Shown piece by piece: positions 19,128 through 35,600 of a stretch of DNA of 64,000 nt. A program made the translations under genes and the position numbers. Every line of letters begins with the position of its first letter. The first letter of the stretch is position 1. The notes below the pieces were generated by a model. The model had not been told where the DNA came from. It did not search any database and saw only the letters and a list, made by a program, of their open reading frames with translations. The DNA comes from Polyodon spathula (taxonomy: Eukaryota > Chordata > Actinopteri > Acipenseriformes > Polyodontidae), in the NCBI RefSeq assembly GCF_017654505.1, contig NC_054541.1:47249986-47313985 (forward strand). Direction: 5' to 3'.

Positions 19128-19847
19128 GCCTATGCCTAATCATATGTGTTATTATTTTACACATGCACGGTCCTACAGAAATATGTTATTTTTTATGTTT
19201 TCCTTTAAATGTAATGAGTATTTCCTCTTGTTAATCCCCCCTTTTTTATTTTGTTGTTCCCCTGGTACTATTGTTTGTATTATGTACTTTTCTTATACGT
19301 CAACATTTGTATTCTCTATCCTATGTGGTGAAAATGTACATTGTAAAACTGTTTAGTTTCTGCTCCGGTACAATTTTGCAGCACTTGGTTCTAAAACAGA
19401 AATAAACAGACCAGGTCATACAAGAGCCTCTAAGCATACAGCTTTACCTTCTGTTTGGTGATGTGGTTTCCATGATTATTCAGTCCAGTTTCCAGTTGTA
19501 TTGTACAATTAAATCAGCTAAGCGCAAGCATGACATCTCAGAAATGCTTACCTTTTATTTTGCAGAAGATCAGATCAGATCAGATGTACTGTATTTTTTT
19601 GTTGTTTAAATGTACAAATGAAAAACATCCAATCCAACAGCATTTTTTAAATTTAAACTAGGCTCACATGCCAAGCCCTCTCTGTGGTGTGATCTACCTG
19701 GTGTGATGTAACTGTTACATCCCTATTAGCTGACATCACCTCAGCACACAAGATAACTGCAAAAAGAGCTCCCAAAGAGAAGCAGCATTTTCAATTGCCT
19801 CTTGGGGCAAGGTAAGCTAAACAGGTTTTGCATCACCTCAGTGCTAT

Positions 19848-19910
19848 GGCCCACAAAGCGAGCGAGCAGATGTGGTCCGAATGGCCTTTTCTCGTTCTAG
19901 AATCTCATGA
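19848..19910 (+). repeat. CR1-like 3' tail fragment
   Basis: The segment TCCGAATGGCCTTTTCTCGTT closely matches the 3' end of the full CR1-like LINE (GCCGAATGGCCTCCTCTCG at 11231). It is a severely 5'-truncated copy of the same or a related family. Confidence 0.55.
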
Positions 19911-19914
19911 CTGT

Positions 19915-20100
19915 AATTGCTGCCAAAGGTGCCTCTACCAAATATTGACTCAAGGGGGTGAATACTTATGCAATCAATGATTTTCTCTTTTATATTTGTA
20001 ATTAATTTAGAACAATTTGCAGATTTTATTTTTTACTTTGACATTACAGACTTTTTTGTGTTGATCAGTGGCAAAAACTCCTAATTAAATCAATCAAATG
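19915..20100. repeat. Tc1-like transposon end fragment
   Basis: The run GGGGGTGAATACTTATGCAA followed by an AT-rich segment and CTTTGACATTACAGACTTTT resembles a terminal region of a second Tc1 family, different from the one at 20188. No transposase remains. Confidence 0.45.
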
Positions 20101-20139
20101 TGTGTGTGTGTGTGTGGTGTGTGTGTGTGTGTGTGTGTA

Positions 20140-20187
<48 letters not shown>
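20100..20187. repeat. (TG)n(TA)n microsatellite at the Tc1 left flank
   Basis: TG units with one interruption, then TA units running directly into the Tc1 terminal repeat. They offer many TA target dinucleotides. Confidence 0.9.
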
Positions 20188-20188
<1 letters not shown>

Positions 20189-21813
20189 CTCTGGAAAAAA
20201 TTAAGAGACCACTGCAAATTTTTCTTAAATCAGCATCTCTACATGTATGTCAGCCATTCCATTCCAGTGTCTGTTGAATTCCAACACAGGCACACCTCAT
20301 TCTACTGAATGAGGTACTGATTAGGGGATCACCTGAACCAAATCTTATTTAACGAGGAAAAGTATAAAAACCACTCCTGTGGTCATCACTATCCTCTTGC
20401 AATAGGACCAGCTGGATGGCAAAACAGTGCTAGTAGTACCTCAAAAGTAATTGGAATAAAAAAATAACTATTGGCCATGCCCAAAGAGTTGAAAAGGAAA
20501 GTTTTGAGTGAGGAAAAGAAGGATGCAATTCTTGCTTTACTGGCAGAGGGATACAGTGAGCGTCGGGTTGCTTCCATCCTTAAAATTTCAAAGACGGCGG
20601 TTCATAAGAACAAGGTCAATCACACATTGGGGACAACAAAGCTACAGACCGGTAGAGGGCGAAAACAACTCTCCACTGACCAGGATGACCGCCAACTCAT
20701 TCGAATGTCACTCAGCAACCGTAGGATGACATCAAGTGACCTACAAAAAGAATGGCAAACGGCAGCTGGGGTGAAGTGCACGGCGAGGACGGTTCGAAAC
20801 AGGCTCCTAGGGGCAGGGCTGAAGTCATGCAAAGCTAGAAAAAAGCCCTTCATCAATGAATAGCAAAGAAGAGCCAGGCTGAGGTTTGCAAAATACCATA
20901 AGGATTGGACCGTAGAGGACTGGAGTAAGGTCATTTTCTCTGATGAGTCCAATTTTCAGCTTTGCCCAACATCTGGTCGTCTAATGGTTAGACAGAGACC
21001 TGGAGAGGCCTACAAGCCACAGTGTCTCGCACCCACTGTGAAATGTGGTGGAGGATCGGTGATGATCTGGGGGTGCTTTAGCAAGGCTGGAATCGGGCAG
21101 ATTTGTCTTTGTGAAGGACGCATGAATCAAGCCAAGTACAAGGTTGTCCTGGAAGAAAACATGCTTCCTTCTGCTCTAACAATGTTCCCCAACTCTGAGG
21201 ATTGGTTTTTCCAGCAGGACAATGCTCCATGCCACACAGCCAGGTCAATAAAGGTGTGGATGGAGGACCACCAGATCAAGACCCTGTCATGGCCAGCCCA
21301 ATCTCCAGACCTGAACCCCATTGAAAACATCTGGAATGTGATCAAAAGGAAGATGGATGGTCACAAGCCATCAAACAAAGCCGAGCTGCTTGAATTTTTG
21401 CACCAGGAGTGGCATAAAGTCACCCAACATCAATGTGAAAGACTGGTGGAGAGCATGCCAAGACGCATGAAAGCTGTGATTGAAAATCAGGGTTATTCCA
21501 CCAAATATTGATTTCTGAACTCTTCCTAAGTTAAAACATTAGTATTGTGTTGTTTAAAAATGAATATGAACTTATTTTCTTTGCATTATTCGAGGTCTGA
21601 CAACACTGCATCTTTTTTGTTATTTTGACCAGTTGTCATTTTCTGCAAATAAATGCTCTAAATGACAATATTTTTATTTGGAATTTGGGAGAAATGTTGT
21701 CAGTAGTTTATAGAATAAAACAAAAATGTTCATTTTACCCAAACACATACCTATAAATAGTAAAACCAGAGAAACTAATAATTTTGCAGTGGTCTCTTAA
21801 TTTTTTCCAGAGC
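20188..21813 (+). mobile_element. Tc1/mariner DNA transposon, 1626 bp
   Basis: Inverted terminal repeats of about 31 bp start GCTCTGGAAAAAATTAAGAG at 20188 and end with the reverse complement CTCTTAATTTTTTCCAGAGC at 21813. They appear to be perfect matches. Each end is flanked by TA, the Tc1 target duplication, inside longer TA arrays. One DD34E transposase is carried on the + strand. The conserved repeats and single inactivating change point to a recent insertion. Confidence 0.95.
20477..21511 (+). pseudogene. Tc1 transposase with one internal stop
   Basis: Read through, the protein is about 344 aa, the normal Tc1 size. An N-terminal paired-type helix-turn-helix pair (AILALLAEGYSERRVASILK, then RRMTSSDLQKEW) is linked by a GRGRKQ motif. 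The catalytic triad is intact: FSDESNF, QQDNAPCH and NPIENIW, with exactly 34 residues between the second Asp and the Glu. A single TAG at 20861-20863, between FINE and QRRARLRFAK, separates the DNA-binding half from the catalytic half. An AAG lysine codon changed to TAG is the simplest explanation. No frameshift is seen. Confidence 0.9.
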
Positions 21814-21841
21814 TATATATATATATATAGATATATATATA

Positions 21842-21883
<42 letters not shown>

Positions 21884-22028
21884 TTCGGAGTACATTCATA
21901 TGTCGTGTGATTTATATTCACACTAAAATAAGTCACAAATTATTTCTCGTTCTCACATTTTGTAGTGTCACGTAGTGTAAATTCATGAAGAAATAAGTAC
22001 TTCTTTTCAAAATAAATTTACCCGGATA

Positions 22029-22098
<70 letters not shown>

Positions 22099-22120
22099 AC
22101 ATACATATATATATATACAT

Positions 22121-22152
<32 letters not shown>
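21814..22152. repeat. TA/CA-rich microsatellite arrays
   Basis: Interrupted TA arrays lie at 21814-21880 and 22026-22152 with embedded ACACATAC units, separated by about 145 bases of unique AT-rich DNA. Confidence 0.85.
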
Positions 22153-22156
<4 letters not shown>

Positions 22157-23236
22157 TCTGTGCATTGAATCTACCTCATCTACATCACTGTTAACTGCAA
22201 TATTTCTTCCTATGTAAAAATAAACATAACTTTATTTGAAAACACTAATTTCCAATAGTATGCATTAGGAAGTGGATTGTAAAGTCAGACTCCAATGCAA
22301 TGCATGTAGAATGATTTCTGATTAATGTGCATCAGGGGTAAAAAGCTGTGGTGTCCCCCATAAGACAACTCTAATGCATAATAAAATACCATCTTGCACA
22401 ATCTTGTATTATATTTGTTTTTTAAATCATATAGTGTATACTTCATACGAATAGATACAATAATCACATTTCATGGCATTTCGATTGTTATTACAACTCG
22501 GCCAGTTGAAAGTTACCTTTGCAGAAAATCAACTGCATAGCACATGGGTATAAAACTAACACTGAAATTGATCATTTACATTCAGATCCCCCTCCTATTC
22601 GCTATGTGCATTACAAAATAACATGAACTCCTTTCTGTAGCTGACTGTTGATTATACCGTGGAAGTGTATGTACAGTGAAGTATTGTGACACAGCCCTGA
22701 ATCTCCACTCCACGGCAGCATACCACCAGTGACAGCAGACATGGTTGAGTTTTATACTTTATTGTAAACAGTTTCAAGGTTCTCTGAGCTTTTCTGTTCC
22801 TAGCAGGTTAAAACATGATGTGACATGGCGTTTAATTACTCATACAAGAAGACTCCCTTGAAAAAAAGAAACTGCTGACTTTCAAATTTGAACCGCTTAG
22901 GTAAGTGACCTAGAGTTACAAATAACTCATTTGTTATTTGACTGTTTTGATTGGACAAAAACAAATGATAGTGATCAAGCTGTTCTAGGCTGCTGTTGGT
23001 TTTGGCAATAATCAATACACTTTAAAACACAAAACATGAGTCACTGGTGATTGGGCAAATAGTTTTCGCTCTTAAGAAAATAACATAACACTGTACAATT
23101 AAAAAGACAAGAAAGCTAGAATGAAAAATGAAGATCTGAGTGACTTGAGTCAATCAATTACTACAGAGTCTCGCTTCTTCTATCCCACTGCCTGGAGCAA
23201 CAGAGCCCCCCCCTTCCCCCCCAATAGCAGAAGTAT
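22153..23236. other. TMEM19 downstream region
   Basis: No exon is visible. On the minus strand an AATAAA (TTTATT at 22758-22763 on +) lies about 480 bases beyond the TMEM19 stop and is a candidate poly(A) signal. The rest is probably TMEM19 3' UTR and intergenic DNA. Confidence 0.45.
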
Positions 23237-27284
<4,048 letters not shown>

Positions 27285-30200
27285 TGGTGCAACTGGAAGG
27301 AAACCCTTAAGACAGAAAGAACAACGTCCAAAGTTAGTGGAGAGCGTATTCAAACACCAACAGGCACTTTGCTTGTTATGGTTAAATAACACATTGTTAT
27401 ATTTTGTTTACAAGTAATCTACGTATAATATATAATTGAGGTAAATAAAAATAAACGATGAACATTGCTTTAAGCTTAATAGATATCTCCTACTAGAAAA
27501 ACAGAAGGCAATAATATTCTTAATTAATAAAAAATAAGAAACTATACATTAATGACAAACAAAGCATACATTTTAGAAAGAAAATTCATTATTTTAAAAT
27601 AGTAGTTGTGTGGTCCTAGTAGATTAAGGCCTGCAGATACACAAACACGCTCAATGTAACTGTGCCGCTCCATGATATATGGTATCTTGCACGTAAAATG
27701 CACATTGTGAATAATTCTTTCTTGTTTTGGCTAATTGATGATACTTCAAAAAACAAACTAGTATGCTTTATAACAAGCTATAATTCCCATTAACAATCGA
27801 AAATAATGTATCAAACGAGATGGTTACTGCAAAATCAAAAGTAAATGAAATAACGTCACTTCTGCTATTACACCCGCCCCACGGCAGTTAAAGGGGCGGT
27901 GTCCAATTTGTCATCACCGTTCTTAAATTACTTTTTGCACAACTAACTCGGTATTTGGTGAAAGGCATTGAAACAAATATGCTTTAAATATCTCTACAAT
28001 GAGCTGCTGTAATACTTTTATTTATTTTTTTTTTGGGGGGGGGGGGGGGTAGATCTAAAACTGTTTTGTCCTAGACCGTCTGTCTGGACACGCTACTCTC
28101 CTCCATGGCAACTGTTCCTGCCCTGATTGGAGTTATTGCATAACTAAACTACAGTGTTTATGGAAAGTAGTAAATTCATTTTTATATTGATAACTACCTG
28201 GTATATAAAACCCCCACACAGGTTCACAACAATTCCATTACTTAAGTAGTAAACACCAAAGCAAGTATCTGCTCCGTTCCCAATGTAATAGTTTGTAGTA
28301 TTATTATTGTTTTCATTAAAAACCTATACAGAATGTTTAACCCTGAGTAAACAATTCTAGAATCACCTGTGCGTTTTGAGAACCTTTCATTCTCCATGTA
28401 CAACATCATATAACATTATCAAAAGCATTTCAATGCACTGTGAAATCTTTGTATGTTTTTTTTTTTAACCTCAGAGCTCAAGAAAGAACAGACTTTTTTT
28501 CATAAGCTGCTTTGTCATTCTTTCCTCAGTTTTGTAATTCCCTCGTACAAAACATGACATTGTGAATCATTTGATGACCCTGGATCATTTAAAGAGAAAT
28601 AATGTTCAACAAGTACATACCGACGTGCAAAGAAATGATTGGATCAAGAGGTGAAATCCGTTTCAGGCATCAAACTCCACAAGTCTGTCTGCAGTTGCTT
28701 TTAAATTGCAGGGTCTTGTTGTTAAGTTATCAATCTGGTTTTTCAAAGCATGTGACTTGTGGTAGATTTTCTCAAAAAATTTTAATCTAGTGTCTGAAAA
28801 GGATTTTCTGTGGCAATTAAAATGTTTTTTACCCTAATTGGGTTGCAGACAGACAGTGACACTTCTACACACCACGAAAAGCCTTACATGCAAAGTGCTC
28901 TGCTTACTGTAGACCTTTAACTCTTGTGTATTATTGATATTTCATGTGTTTTTTAATCAATATAACTAAAACAAGGTGTTACGAGAGGCATTTCCAGGTT
29001 TTTTTGTCCCATCCTCGTACCATGGTATCCCCACACCATAACCTTTTTTTGTACACCAAGGACCATGTTAAGTTTCCACAGAGATCTGCCCTCTCCCTAG
29101 GTCATGAAAGACAACAGAGGTCAATGGGCATACAATGCATCCAATGGGAACCGATTGGGGTGGCATGGGTGAACCAGACGAATGCGATGCACTAGTCAGG
29201 TGGATAGTAAAACTAATTTGACCACTCAATACAATTGAACCATTAAGACTGGTGCAAAAACAACCCTGTGAATTTATTTCCCTGCAGACTTCATGCAAAC
29301 GTTCCCTGAAAGCTGTGTGAGTGAGCACGCCGTAGTCTTGACCTGTGTAACAGCGTGGAGGCTGTGCGTGAACTGCCGTCCCTGCACACCACAAACGAGC
29401 ATCTTAACCACAATGCAAAAGAGTCAGGCTCGTCTGCATTCGTAGTTTTAGAGCTTTTAACTTGATATCATCTCAGCGACGGGGGCAGAACAGAATCCAT
29501 AACTGCAGTTCATCACACAGCACTGTACGTTACACATTAATACCCCTACTGTCCAGTTCTGGACCTTTCTCAAAAAGAGACTGCCAACTGCACTACATTG
29601 TGTGGAGGCTTTGTGATCCGGACTAAAAACACAATCTGATAGCACATATAACCCATTCCTGGGTGTGTGCACAACACCATAGCAGGACAAATACTGTTGA
29701 CTTCTTGTGGGTAGCTTATCAATCCTGCTTAAAAATGCATATGACCCACTTTCCACAGCAGCCTCGTTCATTAAACAAAACCTTCAATACCCTGTTTGTT
29801 ATTTCACTTAACCAAGTGTGAAAAAGGATGTACGTATGAGTGTGCACATGACATAAAGGGCAATACTGCATAGTTTTTCTTCCCTACAAAGCTGTCTAGT
29901 TATGTCTGCAATTAGTAGCGCTGAACCTAGGGATAGCTGTGCTTATCTAATTATCATTCTACCCTGGTTCACTCAGACTGAAACAAGCTATGGCATTACT
30001 GTACTGTATCCCGGGGGTGACTCAATTTGGTTGTAAAAGACCCTAATAGCTTCAAGAGTTCATATCTTCCACAGGAAACACACATTGATTGTACCATACT
30101 GTGACATTATTTGCAAAATTTAGTGTGCCCAAATCTTTTAAACTTGCTTTTCTCATCAATGTAGAATGTCCAATTATGTCCCCTCATCGCAGGAACGCCC

Positions 30201-30957
30201 ACGCTCAGGAGAACTGAATGTCAGTGAGCGTCCATCCAATCCCAAGCCAATCTCTTTACACCCAGGGGCTCTGCAGCGGCTCTTGGCAAACTACTGGCCC
30301 GTCACAATATTATCTGGTTTCATCTTGTTATAAGGTAGGCTGCAAATCTGTACATATGGCACCAGAGAACAAAATATGATTAAGATGTTATCCAACTTGA
30401 AAGTCTAACTTGAAAAGGTCAGTTATCTGCGGAAACAATGTAAATGACATGACATAATGATCTGCCAAAAAAGCCTCCATTTGCAAACAACACAATAATA
30501 CTACTACTAATGTGTCTTAATAATTAGAATAAAAGCAGGCTTGCCTCCTTCATTGTTAACACTTGGAATGAAACCAAAAGGAAAGACAAGGCATGCACTG
30601 ACGCCCTTCAGTAGTGATTCAGGATTCCAGAACGTCGCTCCTTTCACCGGGGCAACCAATGAGCTCTTATATTTCTGTATTGGTGAATGTAGTGGATTCC
30701 AGGAGGCCATATTCCCTGAATCCCCAGGAAGCACCACTAGGCCTGAGTTCATTTTTTGTAAGTATAAAAAGAGGTTTATTTGAAGGTCTACCAACCTGTG
30801 CTACCTTATTTATATTCTTCAAGTCTTTATTATGATTCTGAATAATTAGAAGTATGTAAGTTACCAATATCCCGGGGTTGACTCACTGAATCCGTAAACA
30901 CACGGTCACAATAATTAGCATTACAATATGGTGGCTTTTGTTAGCAACAGTATTGCG
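27285..30957. other. TMEM19 upstream region, no exon recognised
   Basis: Between TMEM19 and ZFC3H1. Opposed GC boxes (CCGCCCC at about 27886, GGGGCGG at 27893) lie some 600 bp upstream of the TMEM19 coding start and mark a plausible TMEM19 promoter. A T/G homopolymer pair lies at 28019-28050. Open frames at 29068-29394, 29457-29771 and 30507-30867 on either strand have no recognised domain. No THAP zinc finger (THAP2) was found. Confidence 0.45.
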
Positions 30958-31470
30958 CTGATAACACTGTGTAACACAATTTTTGTTCCTGGGTAGTAAG
31001 TGTTACTTCTAATTGCTTATGCCTCAAAAGTATAGAAAATGGCTATTATTCCCCACAGACTTTGCTTTTGTGACCAGGACAGTGATATTTCAACATATCA
31101 CTATTTCCAATGGGAAAAATGTGTGTCTTTTCGTTCACATAAAGTCAGAAAAAAACAACATATGAATCCAAATTAACATGTATTTATACTAAAGCAATAC
31201 AAAGATGACTACAAAAGATTTAGAAGTGGGTAGTTTTTCAAGATTTACAGTTATACTGTATTTACAGTATAACTGTAAATCTCTAAAAACTACTCACTTC
31301 TAAATCATTTGTAGTCATTTTTGAAATATCACTGTCCTGGTCACAAAAGCAAAGTTTGTGGGGAATAATACCTATTTTCTATAGTTTTGAGGCATAAGCA
31401 ATTAGGAAATAACACTTACTACCCAGGAACAATTTTTTTTTTTTTTTTTTTTGTTACACAGTGTAATCAG
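30958..31470. repeat. Long foldback repeat (arms of about 200-300 bp)
   Basis: A large imperfect palindrome centred on 31261/31262. The centre is perfect: 20-bp arms (31241-31260 and 31263-31282) around TT. The outer ends read ACACTGTGTAAC (30964) and GTTACACAGTGT (31464). In between, both arms share blocks such as CAGTGATATTTCA/TGAAATATCACTG and TTCCTGGGTAGTAAGTGTTA. The left arm carries about 60-100 extra bases near 31110-31195. The right arm has a poly-T expansion. No clear target duplication was identified. Confidence 0.85.
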
Positions 31471-32139
31471 ATACTGTGCTTCCTTTGTAGTTAATGTAGA
31501 CCATGAAAAATCACCATAACTAAAATGTAATGCACTGTCCTGAAGTTTTAACTGCCTAGGCCAAACTTTCCCATTAAATGAAAAAAAAAAGAAATATTTT
31601 GATACAATTAAAGACGTTTTGTTTTCAGTTTTGAAAGATTTGCACCCAGACTGCAGAGCAGTGGAATCCATTGTTGCGGTCACTAGAAAGGGCTACCAGA
31701 GCTAACCCACCATGGGGATCTCTGCAGCAAAGCGGCTTCAAGTGGAACTACACAGTACAGGCCTACACTGGATTTTGAAAGTTCATTATAAATGTCACCT
31801 TGTCTCTTATTTGTAGGGCTGCGGAACAGTGAATTATATATTTCATCTCCATATTTGTCCTACCAAGTCAAAGTTATGTTATATTTTTTTTTTCTTACAA
31901 ACAAATCACGAGTAATAAAACGGTTTAGATAAATTGGTCTAAACATTCACACATGCACTGCAAAACATAAAACATCAGAGATTGTATTACTGGCGCCCTC
32001 TTGCGAAAGCAAAAAATAAAGAAACACGGCGTCACTCAACTGCCCCGTTAACTATTTCACAATTGCCCGTTTTTAAAGCAACGCCAGCTATAAACATATC
32101 ATGTTAATTACAAGTTGTAAAGTGTTGAATTTTTAAAGC

Positions 32140-32604
32140 ATCAGTTCTAGTTTTTTTTTTTTTTTTTTTTTTTTTTTACTACTGTCAGCCACTATTTACG
32201 CTACATACGTACATTATTTATTTTATGACTTGTACCAAAAGACCTACCCCATTCTAAGGAAAGTTGAATAACATTGACTTCGTTATTGACTATATATGCG
32301 AACACAAAAACACAAGCAATACAATACCTCAATAATTATTTATGTTACAATTATCTAAGCAAATCGACTGAAGAAAAGGAAACGCGGTGCATATGCGCAA
32401 AGTGCGCAGTTTACGTGCGTTGTTTTAATCGTGTACTTCAGTGAGTTCTCGCTGTGAATTGCAAAGCAGGCTAGGCAGTAATGGAAAAGGATAGGAGAAG
32501 GTAAGAGAGGCTGTGCGAGTATTTCTGGATTCTTCGTCGCCGGAACTGGCCGAACTCGGAGCATAGTAGTGAACATTCTAAGATCCAGTCGAAAGGAACT
32601 AACA
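32140..32604 (+). promoter_or_regulatory. ZFC3H1 promoter and 5' UTR region
   Basis: The sequence becomes GC- and CpG-richer from about 32390. It contains a TGCGCAAAGTGCGCA palindrome (about 32394-32408), reminiscent of NRF-1 sites, within about 210 bp of the start codon. A poly-T run at 32150-32177 bounds it on the left. The transcription start is not determinable by eye. Confidence 0.45.
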
Positions 32605-35600
32605 ATGGCACTGAATTCGGGCAACCGGTCCCCGAGGGAAGAGGGGGAGCTGGAAGACGGAGAGATCAGCGACGAAGACAACGATGAAAACCAGCTCTTG
32701 TGCCCGGACAAGAGGCCCAGTAGCAGTGGTAACAGTAATGCAGGGCGCTCGAGTCGGAGCTGCAAGCCTCCGCCTCGGCCACTTTCTCCACACATTGGGG
32801 TACCCGGACATGATTGCCGCATGAATATGCAGTTTAACCGGGGACCCCATCCTCCCAAGTCAACCGGACACAGGCAGAAAGGTGGACCGAACGGACCAGG
32901 CAGACCCGGTTCGGGACCGCTTTGTGAGTCTGGTCCCAGGTCTTCGTTCTGGGAGCGCAGCAACAGCGCTTTTGACAGACTCGGGCACCGGGGCCGGTGG
33001 AGTGCGGGGAGAGGAGATCGGGGAGAGAGGGGGACAGGAAGGCCGCCCCCCCCGGGCCGAGTTGGATTTAGTGGGAGTTCAAACAGAAAGGAGTCCCCTC
33101 CTAGAAAACGTATCCTTTACAGTTTTTATTTATAACAAGTGCAACAAAAGAAATAAACAAACGGTTTTGCATAAAACCACACACCAGCTTTTTCGGTATT
33201 GAAATAAAATAACAAAAAGAAATAAATATCATGTAAGTGTCGTTGTTAACATAGTACCGTACGTGTGTGTATAGTGGGCAGAACAATGACTCCTGAACAG
33301 ATTATATTATTCACAGTAGTACTGGGGATAAATGTTCATGCAGTGTAACCTCTGTATACTTGGTCATACCGATAACGTAGGCCTTTCGTACGTAAGCACC
33401 AATGAAACCGAGTTAACAGGGACAAAATGAAGAAACGAAACCGGGGCCCTGAATTGCGTCACTGTGAAATCCTATAGATGAGGCCATTTGCTTAGCAGCT
33501 GCTGGTTGTAGTATTTTTTTTTTTCTACAAAGTAAATTCCTATTGAAAATGTTTGAGTTTGTACAGTGTGATACAAACAAGGACATGAATACCACAATTG
33601 AATGGTATGTAATTCGTGTTGTTGGGTTAATAACCAGGTCGTAAATCAGCTATCCAATCAGAGTATGATTTTTATTTTTATTTTTTTATATAAGTGAAGC
33701 TTCTAGATAATTGGATTACACAATGTTGTGCAGCAGTATGGGGACATGTGTAGTTTAGAGTGCATGCTATAGTGTGAGAATGAAAAACAAATTCCATTGG
33801 CACGTCTTGTTTGAAACCAAATGTTGCCCAACAGGTTTGCTAGTGAATCTGAGAATGTAATGTCTTTAATGCAGTCGTGTCCAATATGTGTGTTTTTAAT
33901 GTAATGATAATAAGTTACACATTGGGTACCTATCCCTTTGTTTCCTAAAACATGTAGCACAAGACCGGGGTTTGTGTGGTGGTGGGGCCTGTGCAAATAC
34001 ATAAGATTGATGAGACATCAGAGAGTCTTGGGCTGGCCACAATAGTCTGATGTATGTAAAACATTGGATTTGTATGGAATGGCCCTGTTGCTAGTAGATG
34101 AAAGCATATGTTAGTAATAGCTAACACAGGGAGAAGTGGCAAGCAGGTATGTGCCCCCTACACCTGGAGGCTTTATTAAGAGGCTGATTTTTTTATAAAG
34201 TACTAGAAGATTGCACAGAAGCCTTAGCTATGGAAGATTGGGATGTAATGGTGTACACTACATCAGTGTTTCCCAACCCTGTTCCTGGCGGCAAACCGTG
34301 TCGTGCTGCTTTCGTTCCAACGCAGCGCTCAATTACTTAATTGAACCCTTCATTTAACTAAAAGTGATTAACTGGACATTTTCCCATTATTTTCAAGCTT
34401 TTTGTTTGATACAGTTCAATTACGCAATTGAGCCCTGCATTGGAACAAAAACCAGCAGATATGGTGTGCATCCAGGAACAGGGTTGGGGAAACACTGCAC
34501 TACATCAGTGGTTCCCAACCCTGGTCCTGTGGACCCCCTGTGTCTGCTGGTTTTCATTTGAACTGAACCCTCAGTTACTTAACTAGATCCTTAATTGAGT
34601 TTATAATTTGTTAAACTCTTTTAAATAGTTTTCCACTTTTAAACAGTTGCATATTTCAAGATAGCTGTAACATTTAAATAACTTGAACTCTGCAACTGTT
34701 TTAAGAGCTGAAAAACAACAGAAAGGTGTAATTAAATTCAGTTCAATGAAAGGTCTAGTTAAAGTAATTGAGAGCTCAGTTGGAATGAAAACCAGCAGAC
34801 ACGGGGTCCCTGGGACTGGGGTTGGGGAGCCCTGCACTACATCGTGAATACATTTGTATGTTTGCCTCTAAAACACCCAGGTTTGATAACCCATGTCCCT
34901 GGAAGACAAAAACAGCTAGCTTCCTTTACTGCTTGCTTAGCAAAAACATTTGGGAGACCTCCATTGAGAAAACCAAACTACAGTACAGCCAAAAATGTAA
35001 ACAGCATTGAGGACAGCTTCGAAGAGCTGCTTAAGAAATATAAGCAGATTCAGCATGAGCTGGAATGTATTAGGAAGGAAGAGAGGACAGCCTTTACCTC
35101 CAAAGAGGAGCCCCCCCGAAAGGAGCCAGCAGAGTCTGTGAGCGACAAGCAGTGTATTGCAGTACCCAGCAGTACTGAAGAAGTGGATGGAGAAAACGTG
35201 GATGGAGCTGTTGCTCAAGATGCCCAGAAACCTTTTCAGGCCTTCAATCTGAAGCCTTTGAGGCAGAAACTTCTGACCCCGGCAGAGCGGGATCAAATTA
35301 ACAAGGTTCCTGGCAAAGAAGAACCCACGCTAGAAGAAATTGAGTTGAGCCTCGCTGAGTCCAGCAGCACTGCAAAAGGTACAGACAATTGCCCAGAAAT
35401 AAAGTGGACCGCAAAGTTAGCAGCATTGAAGCTGTGATAACGACATTTAAAAAGATATGTATATATTTTCTTGCCTCATTAGTCATAGCAGCTGCCTTGC
35501 CCAGATAGGCCCCTTGTTCTTCTTTAGCATGTTTATTTTATGTGGTGGTGTTAACCTGCCAGGGAGATTCACTCCCAATGCAATTGCAATCAGTATTAGG

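Noticed and set aside
29068..29394. 108-aa minus-strand frame considered as a THAP2 exon
   Set aside because: It lacks the C-x2-4-C…C-x2-H pattern and the AVPTIF motif of THAP domains, and has no splice context.
32355..32963. 202-aa minus-strand frame over the ZFC3H1 start
   Set aside because: Antisense of the GC-rich first exon; the + strand frame matches ZFC3H1.
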